Below are positions 57,241 through 64,000 of a stretch of DNA of 64,000 nucleotides, piece by piece. The notes beneath the pieces are model-generated. The model saw nothing but the letters and a program-made list of their open reading frames with translations, was not told where the DNA came from and made no database searches. How positions within the stretch are numbered: the stretch's first letter is position 1; every line of letters begins with the position of its first letter. Origin of the DNA: Schizophyllum amplum (Eukaryota > Basidiomycota > Agaricomycetes > Agaricales > Schizophyllaceae). Location of the stretch: NCBI GenBank assembly GCA_007026445.1, contig VDMD01000024.1, positions 62,001 to 126,000 of the forward strand, given 5' to 3'. Both the position numbers and the translations under genes were made by a program.

Positions 57241-60200
57241 TCACAAGCTTCCGTACGCAACCTTCCCGCCGACAACAGTGGCCAGGACTCGCGTGGCGAG
57301 AATGGGGTCAGTATAACCGGCGGGTGTTGCCTCTGCGGCCTTCGTAACGCCAACAGTCTCGCCCGGCTGGGCAGTGGTGCTCTCCTCGCTCATGATATTC
57401 CGGTCCAGGACGACGAAGTCAGCCGCGTAGCCGGGCTGTATCCTCCCCATTTTGCTTTCTTGGAAGCTGGCATATGCAGCATCGCGCGTCATGCCCCGAA
57501 GTGCCTGCGCCCGCGTAAGGCGCTGTGCTGGGAACCTGAGACGAAAAGGTCAACGAAAGTCGAGGCAAGGACGATGCGCGCAGCATCCGGCGCAGCGCCA
57601 TAGATTAGATGGCAGTTTTGGGGCAATTAAAGGACACACGACTTACCAACCGCCCTCACCATGAGGGGATGATCCGTCTGGCGCCGTTCTTGCTACGGCA
57701 GCGTAGAACCCAGCCAGCGGGTTGACGCCTTCAACAGGGAAGTCGGAGCCGAGGGGGAGAACAGAGGCAGCCCTGTGCAAGGTCAGCAAGAGCTGTCAGA
57801 GCGAGTGGAAGTCCCAATTTTTCAAATGTCCGATAGAGATGGAGTCAGGTAAGGCGACGTGAGAAATGCTTACTCCCGCAAAGTCCTATACGCATATGCG
57901 CCTTGAATTCGATCGGGACCCTGTGTGGCAAAGTAAGTACACCAGCGACACGCGCGAATACGACAAGGAGGCAGCGAGTATGTATGCCAAGGCTCATGAG
58001 GCTGTTTGAATGAAGGACGGGAATGTTGAGGAGGGGTAGCCGCAAAAATTCCGAACATACCAAGCGGTCTTCGGCATACCACATGTCGCTCGTACTGCGT
58101 GAGAGAAGTTCAACTTTGAGCCTTATTTAAAGACAGAAGGCAAGCAGATCTCACGCGTGCGTCGGCTGAACACTGGGAATGACTGGGAGAGGAGTGAGTA
58201 CAGGTGCCAGAGTAAATACGATGGATGGTTTGATTAGCGGTACGAAAGCGGCACCGACGAAGAACGTCTGAGGCCGGCGTACAGGAGGAAGACGGGATTT
58301 GCGTACGAGACAAGACACTCACCTCCCATCTTGCCAACTCTCTGCAGATCCTCCGCCGTCATGATCTGCGCGTGCTCAATACGCGGACGCCAGACCTTCG
58401 GGTCGACACCGTCCTCCTCCATCACGCTTTCGAAGACGTCCAGAGCGAGCCTATTCGCGCGGTCGCCGATGCAATGGATGTTCTGGGGCAGATCATTAGA
58501 TATACATCGGGGAGAAAATTGGGGATGCAGTCGATATATGGGAGGAGACTATCCATTTCACTCACCACCTGCCAGCCTGCCCTGCAATACGCGCGTACTT
58601 CGTCTGTCACGTTCGCCCGTGAAGCGCGCATTATGCCGGACGTTTCCGGGCGATCGGTATATGGTGCGAGAAGGGCAGCGCCCCATGAGCCAAGTGCGCC
58701 TAGGTGTAGGTCAGCAAGTAGAAGATGCAAGATAATGAAGTTGGAGTCAGTGGCAGACACGGCATCGAGTAGGGTGGTAGCAAAGGACACAGAACGAGAA
58801 AAATCGCTTGAACGTCCACTCACCATCCGTAAACATCTTGACCGCACGAAGACTTAACCGGCCGTGCTTCCCGTAGTTTTCCAAGCGAGGAATCTCGTCG
58901 ATTTGAGAGGCTGGAGTGTGCGCCATGAGGTAGACATGCAGCTGCAAAGCGAAGGCTATCAGAATTTCGGTGCGTAAAAGGGCCAAAATTCAAATGATTT
59001 CACGCACGGGCAGCTTCCCTGCATCAGCTTGTCTGAAGGAGCGTAAGTTTCGTCGTAAACCTTCCGAAGCCGCCATGATCTTGACATCAAGATACTCTCA
59101 ACGCCGATGTCGGCCTCACGCATCAATCCACCCGACACCACTCTCTGAAGCGACGACCGTCACTCACCTCATATAAAATTCGATTTCTTCTGGCGTCGCC
59201 ATCGCGTCGTGTATGCTGGTTAACCCGAAGCTTAGTGCCTGCTGCATCGTGGTGTCGAGGTAACCCTTCATGTCTGCTTCGCTCCACAGCGGAGTGGGAA
59301 TGAGGGATACGGCGGCGTCGAGGAAGACACCTAGTATCAGAGTAGAGTTTTAGATAATGAGATGTGAGAAAATCCGGTGTTAAGAATTGGATAAAAGAAA
59401 AACAAGCGCTAGAAAATCAGATGTCCACGGAGCGACAGAACAAGCACCAGGAGAATAAAGACACTCACCCGTCGCATTTCCGTCTGCATCTCGGACGATC
59501 TCCCCGCCTTCGACCGTGTCAGGAAGCGATCCCATGGACTCTAAAACACGAGAAGAGACCCAGGTCGCATGCGCATCGACACGGGTGAGTGCGACGAACC
59601 GGTCGCGGAGGAGGGGAGAGGAGAGATCGCTCTGGCACCGACGTAGGTCAGTCTGAGCTCATGTGGTAGCCGGGAGATGTGTCTTACCGCTGTCGGGAAC
59701 CTCTGACCTGGCCATTTCGTCTGATCCCAGCCCATACCCTGAATCCATCGGTCGGGGTCGGCAGCGACATCGGGGTGTGCGGCAAGGTAGGCCTCAAGGA
59801 GGGTGACGATGTCTAGGTGACGGTTATATTCTATCAGATGGAGATTCAATGTATACATAGACAGCGCGGCGCACCATGGACGGACCGAGCTGACTCTAGC
59901 TGAAGCTGCTGCTTGAAGCCGTTCTGAAGGATGTGCGCGTGCGCGTCTGTGCCTCAAAGTCAGCACATAAATTGCATGGAGTAGGTGTGCGACTATAGAT
60001 GAGGTTGTAAAGCGTCGTGCATAGAAGACGATTGAGGAAGGTTTCTCAGACTGACCTGCGAGACCCGGCACGATAATGGCGCCAGGAGGCGCGTCATAGA
60101 CCTTTGTCACTTTCCCAAGTATAGTCTGGTATACCATTCCAATCATGCTGGGAAATGTGGTGTCCCTCTCTACGACCTGGTCTACATGCGAGGCGTCAAC

Positions 60201-60505
60201 GTTGTCCGGCCGACAAGCAGCGACGGCAGCTCGAGTAGAAGACCCCGGTACATACCTCTTCTCCCAACCGCGCTAATCACATTACCTTTCACAATGAAGC
60301 ATTCGGCGACGCTATCATCATTGTCGACGGTGTAGACGCCCGCCGTGGCGCAAACAGCGTACTTGCTGGCATTCTCCCGGAACTCCCACAGCAGATACGC
60401 AAGACCGGAAGCAAGGATACACACGAGTAAGGGCCATGTCCTAGCTCTCCGTGGCGTCTGTATTGGCAATGATGGCTGGGGAGCCTTTTCAGTGCGCGAG
60501 GCCAT
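57241..60505 (-). CDS. Membrane-anchored metal-dependent amidohydrolase (amidohydrolase 3 / YtcJ-like)
   Basis: ATG 60505 gives MASRTEKAPQPSLP, a basic stretch and one hydrophobic segment (WPLLVCILASGLAYLLWEF), a likely signal anchor. The hydrolase follows: NDDSVAECFIVKGNVISAVG (about 60320), PGAIIVPGL, then TDAHAHILQNGFKQQL (about 59950; first metal-binding His pair). Next are DRWIQGMGWDQTKWPGQRFPTA (about 59720), RVDAHATWV, GLTSIHDA (about 59190), RAVKMFTDGALGSWGAAL (about 58830/58690), IHCIGDRAN (about 58450), RIEHAQIM (about 58370), GSDFPVEGVNPL (about 57720), and GRIQPGYAADFVVLDRNIM near the end. Stop 57241-57243. Metal-ligand histidines and the late Asp are present, so it is probably active on an amide, imide or carbamate. 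At least ten introns. Another in-frame ATG lies at about 60655, giving a longer tail. Confidence 0.85.
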
Positions 60506-60936
60506 GATGGTGCTGGCGATGGTTGAACAAGTTGAGTGTTCTGATTCCGTGCGCACGTGCACGCCGTGACTGCCGGTCGTTCGTGACGCCGATACCATTC
60601 GCTTGTTGACCTCCTCTACCGTCGTCCGGCAGGAACTCGTATTCATCCCCCTCATCATGCAGCCTTTGGCGAACGCGCGATGGACACAGAAGCGAGTTCA
60701 TATCGCTGATGTCTGAGGCCAGACGCAGTCTCCCGGGGGACCAAACATAGTAGTCTTCCTCGGAGGGACCAGACGTACCTTGGGTGGCTCCTTGATCACA
60801 GTGCCGTCAAAGGCAGGTACTGCGCTAGTATCAGAGCTCAAAAGGCTTTGTGCGCTATCTATAACGACCTGTCATTGAATATAGTCCATCCACGGCGCAG
60901 ACAATTCACAGCGCGGGCTGCATGAAGCTATATTCG

Positions 60937-61012
60937 CCAAATCTGTGTACTATCGCCAGATCTGCGTACTATGGCCAGATCTGCGTACCCTGGACGACTC
61001 TGCATGCTATGG
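60937..61012 (+). repeat. Minisatellite 1, 19-bp unit
   Basis: Four imperfect copies of ccagatctgcgtactatgg. Confidence 0.85.
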
Positions 61013-61259
61013 TAGAATCATCAAAGGTGGGCCATACTTTCTCTCCGCGCGCACAAGCTTCTGACTCGAGGGCAGGGTTCAGCGCTTCGGCCGCGGCATT
61101 ACACGCGCTAGCGACCCCGCCCTCCCGTCACCAACAACCGCGCCCGTCACCAACAACCACTCCTGTCATTAACAACCGCTCCCTTCCTCCCTGCCTCACT
61201 AGCGACTGCTCCCTCCCATTGCAAGTACTCCAATTTCAAACCAGCGAGAGTGCCGGTTG

Positions 61260-61457
61260 TCTGCGCCATGTATCTCGAACCAGTTTTCTGCGCCCATATA
61301 CCTCGAACAACGGTCCTCTGCGCCCATATAATACCTCGAGCAACGGTCGCCTGCGCCCATACACCTTGAGCAACGGTCGCCTGCGCCCATATACCTCGAG
61401 CAACGGTCGTCTGCGCCCATATACCCCGCACGGCGGTCGTCTGCGCCATAAATTCCG
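61260..61457 (+). repeat. Minisatellite 2, about 30-bp unit
   Basis: About seven imperfect copies; unit begins ctgcgcccatatacctcgag and ends caacggtcgt. Confidence 0.85.
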
Positions 61458-61494
61458 GATCCCCATTCTGTCAGCCACGAAGCACAGCTCGAAG

Positions 61495-61601
61495 GAATAT
61501 GGACGCCGCGCGACAGAATACGGACGCCGCTCGATAGAACACGGACGCCGCTTGATAGAATACAGTGGACGCTGCGCGATAGAATACGGACGCCGCTTGA
61601 G
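61495..61601 (+). repeat. Minisatellite 3, 21-bp unit
   Basis: Five copies based on gaatacggacgccgctcgat, one with a 3-bp insertion. Confidence 0.85.
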
Positions 61602-61662
61602 ATCAGTGGACCTTGGCTTTGACAGCGCACCATACCTCGTTCCGGCGCTGGGGTGTGCCGCC

Positions 61663-61750
61663 CTCTGGGCGATATGAACCGCGCTTTCTGGGTGATACGG
61701 AGCATCCTGGGCGATACAGACCCCGCAGCCTGGGCGATACGGACCCCGCT
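61663..61750 (+). repeat. Minisatellite 4, about 21-bp unit
   Basis: About four imperfect copies of tgggcgatacggaccccgc. Confidence 0.75.
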
Positions 61751-61882
61751 CACTCGTCCGAGCTTCACTTCCGCTCGCTCGCCTGAGCTCTACCTCCAGC
61801 CGCTCCGTCCGGGACGTGAGCGTGGCGCGCGGCCGGTTCCCACCTCCCACTTCCGTCCCACGTCCTACCGCCTTCCCCTTCC

Positions 61883-62001
61883 GACGCATCCCATGCTCCG
61901 ACGCATCCCATGCTCCGACGCATCCCATGCTCCGACGCATCCCATGCTCCGACGCATCCCATGCTCCGACGCATCCCATGCTCCGACGCATACCATGCTT
62001 C
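61883..62001 (+). repeat. Minisatellite 5, 17-bp unit
   Basis: Six perfect copies of gacgcatcccatgctcc (starting 61883, 61900, 61917, 61934, 61951, 61968) and one variant. A two-copy 22-bp repeat (cttcagatcccacttgaagc) follows at about 62166-62208. Confidence 0.95.
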
Positions 62002-62209
62002 GCGCCTCCCGCCTCCTCCAACGCAGCGTCCAGAGTCAAAAGTACCCCCGGCGCCGCGTCCCCCCTCAACCCACCTCCTCCAAGATTTCATCCCAGGCGT
62101 CCTACGAAGTCCAGCTAGGCGGCGCGTCCTACGACGCGTCTTTCAAAGTGCACACGGCGCGTTCTTCAGATCCCACTTGAAGCGTCCTTCAGATCCCACT
62201 TGAAGCGTC

Positions 62210-62891
62210 TACCTTCAGATCGTCCGCCGTTCAAAGCATCAAGGAAGCCCGCCCGACGTGTTCTCCAAATTCCAGCTAGGTCTTCCTAGGTCCATGTCGA
62301 CGAGGGGAGGGAGAGAAACAGGAAGGCGGCGGGGGCGGGATGGACGGAGGAGTTTGAATTGGAGAGAAACAGGAGGCATGGGCTCGAAGGGAAGACGGGA
62401 GCGAGAGTAGAGTGATGAGAGCGGGACAGAGAAGGACGGGAGTGGGAGAGAGAGGGACGGAAGGGGGAGGATGAGAACTCTGAGATTGTGAAGAGGTGTG
62501 TGGGCTGTGGCGAGGCGGGGGAGACCGATCAGTGGCAATATGAGGTGGCTGCGTACGGGAAGCAACAAAGTACCAAGGATCGATTCGAGATACACTGTGG
62601 AAGTACATAGAAACAAGCAGACGGTGGTGGCGTTGGCGCGTATGCAAGAACGGTGTTGCCATGTGTGCAGAGAGGTGCCGACTGACGAGAGTTGCTGAGA
62701 TAGTTGGGACTGAAGAGGAGGGCGGCGCGGATGGTGTGACTGGCCATGGTAGCTGGTCGACGGGACATCAAGTTGAGTGTGGGCGCCTATGTTGAGTGAG
62801 CTGGGCGACGAACGTGTGCCGATCAGAGTTCCCGCCGATCACGACATCATCGGTGATGGGTGTGACATCCATCACCCCAACGACTCTTGCC
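62210..62891. other. Purine-rich intergenic stretch upstream of the cytidylyltransferase gene
   Basis: G/A-rich from about 62290 to 62500, with no domain-bearing frame on either strand. The last 100 bp are the likely promoter and leader of the next gene. Confidence 0.5.
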
Positions 62892-64000
62892 ATGGACAGC
62901 GAGACGACGCCGCCGCCGACGCGCAAGCCGACGCACACAAAGCGGCCAGCGGCCAAACACGCGCGCCCAACAGACTCGCCTGCCTACGACGCGTGCGCAT
63001 ACAACCACCCACAGACGGTCATTGGCTAAAGTCGCGCATAGATCCGAGGAAGATAACGATCCGACGGACGACGAGCCCAGTGCCCCCCACCGCCGCCGCC
63101 AGCCTCCACCTCCGCGCCGCCATCACCTGGCGAGCGTGCTGTCGGACTCGGACGGCGTCGAGTCCCCCACGTACGACGGCGACGTCGAGTCCAGCGCCAC
63201 CGCAGGCCCCGACACACCCACCGCGCCCCCGCCAGAACCACTGCCGCGAGACGACACCGCGCAGGACGCGCATCCTCAAGTGCATCCCATCTTCACCCTC
63301 GCGCCCCGCGCCCGTGCACCACATTACAGAGCCCCCCGTCCCCGCCGTCTCCGCCGCCGCCTTCAACCCCGCGTCCCTCACGGCAGAGGACATCCAGGCC
63401 TACGTCCAGCAGGCCATCGACGGCGATCCCGTCTCCATCAATGGCGAGCCCCCCAAACCCCGCCCCTACAGAACCAGTCCGCCGCCGCAGGGAAGACCAG
63501 TGAGAATATACGCGGACGGCGTCTACGATCTCTTCCACTTTGCCCATTCATTGCAGTTGAGGTGCGTACACACATTCCGCCCCTCACACCAACCGCATCT
63601 CTCCACTCACGTCCTTCCACACTCCTAACCTCACACACCACCACTTCATCTCCTCACCCGTGTCGTCGTACCCTAACATCTAACGTCATCATCCTGTTCT
63701 GTTCATGCTCTGCTCACTTGCCCCCTCCCTTCCCCACCCTCACTTGCTCCCCCTCCCCATCACCTATTCCCCTTCCACCCTCCCTACCGACACTAACACT
63801 CCTCCCAGACAAGCAAAACTCGCCTTCCCCCTCCGTTCACCTCCTCGTCGGCGTCTGCAGCGACGCGCTCGTCAGAAAATACAAGGCCCACACAGTCATG
63901 AACCATGCGGAGAGGTGCGTCTTAAGCTTACGCATTCCCTACCTCCTTCCCCTTCTCCTCTCCCTCCTCCTCCCCCCTCCCTTTCTTCTTCATCGCCCCT
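62892..64000 (+). CDS. Choline-phosphate cytidylyltransferase, 3' end beyond window
   Basis: Rate-limiting enzyme of the CDP-choline route to phosphatidylcholine (CTP + phosphocholine to CDP-choline). A likely start at 62892 gives MDSETTPPPTRKPTHTKRP, a disordered basic/proline-rich tail spread over three frames (introns or indels at about 63025 and 63300). LTAEDIQAYVQQAIDGDP (about 63378) leads to the catalytic domain VRIYADGVYDLFHFAHSLQLR (about 63501). After an intron (about 63561-63808) come QAKLAFP and SVHLLVGVCSDALVRKYKAHTVMNHAER, then a donor site at about 63917. Two oddities: the HxGH motif reads HFAH (Ala codon 63542-63544), and a run of five C (63827-63831) puts the two halves of that conserved exon out of frame by one base. 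Confidence 0.85.

Noticed and set aside
62276..62662. 128-codon minus-strand Pro/Ser-rich frame
   Set aside because: Complement of a purine-rich intergenic stretch; no domain and no intron pattern.

Overview
The window looks like a nuclear contig from an agaricomycete fungus (Basidiomycota). Genes carry many introns of about 45-80 bp, promoters are CT-rich, and the mobile elements (KDZ transposase with a CxC2 cysteine cluster, hAT transposase, tyrosine-recombinase retrotransposon) are those typical of mushroom-forming fungi. The species cannot be named from the sequence alone.

Positions 1-25.1 kb are a transposon island. It opens with the 3' end of a protein packed with SUMO-interacting-like motifs, then a KDZ transposase gene (886-4912) and a decayed hAT transposase (5760-7318). 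Next comes a nest of non-autonomous elements. A hAT-like element with TIR taaggaaaggcacgggt (7775-15048) is interrupted by a 6 kb giant palindrome (8961-14983; arms about 1.63 kb; 8-bp target duplication ACCCGTAC). At the centre of the palindrome sits a member (B1, 10283-13678) of a 3.4-3.5 kb family. A second member (B2, 16058-19544), in opposite orientation, splits the gag gene of a DIRS-like tyrosine-recombinase retrotransposon (15093-25123). B2 has a 7-bp target duplication, and removing it restores the gag frame. B1 and B2 share conserved hairpins, one of which shows compensatory base changes.

Positions 25.5-64 kb are ordinary gene-dense euchromatin. In order: APC1 of the anaphase-promoting complex (+), a RanBP2-type zinc-finger protein (+), a long coiled-coil protein with a J-like C-terminus (+, frame-broken), an aldo/keto reductase (-), an SH3 protein of the Lsb1/Pin3 type (-), a two-LIM protein (-), eIF5A (+), an MFS transporter of DHA1 type (+), a membrane-anchored amidohydrolase (-), a cluster of five minisatellites, and the 5' part of choline-phosphate cytidylyltransferase (+), which runs off the right edge. 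LIM/eIF5A share a 270-bp divergent promoter; the MFS and amidohydrolase genes converge with about 125 bp between stops.

Several conserved genes carry single-base frame breaks exactly at C or G runs (for example 50101-50105 and 63827-63831). This looks more like residual assembly error than gene decay and should be kept in mind when reading the exon structures. No tRNA, rRNA or CRISPR was found, and most intron boundaries were inferred by eye.
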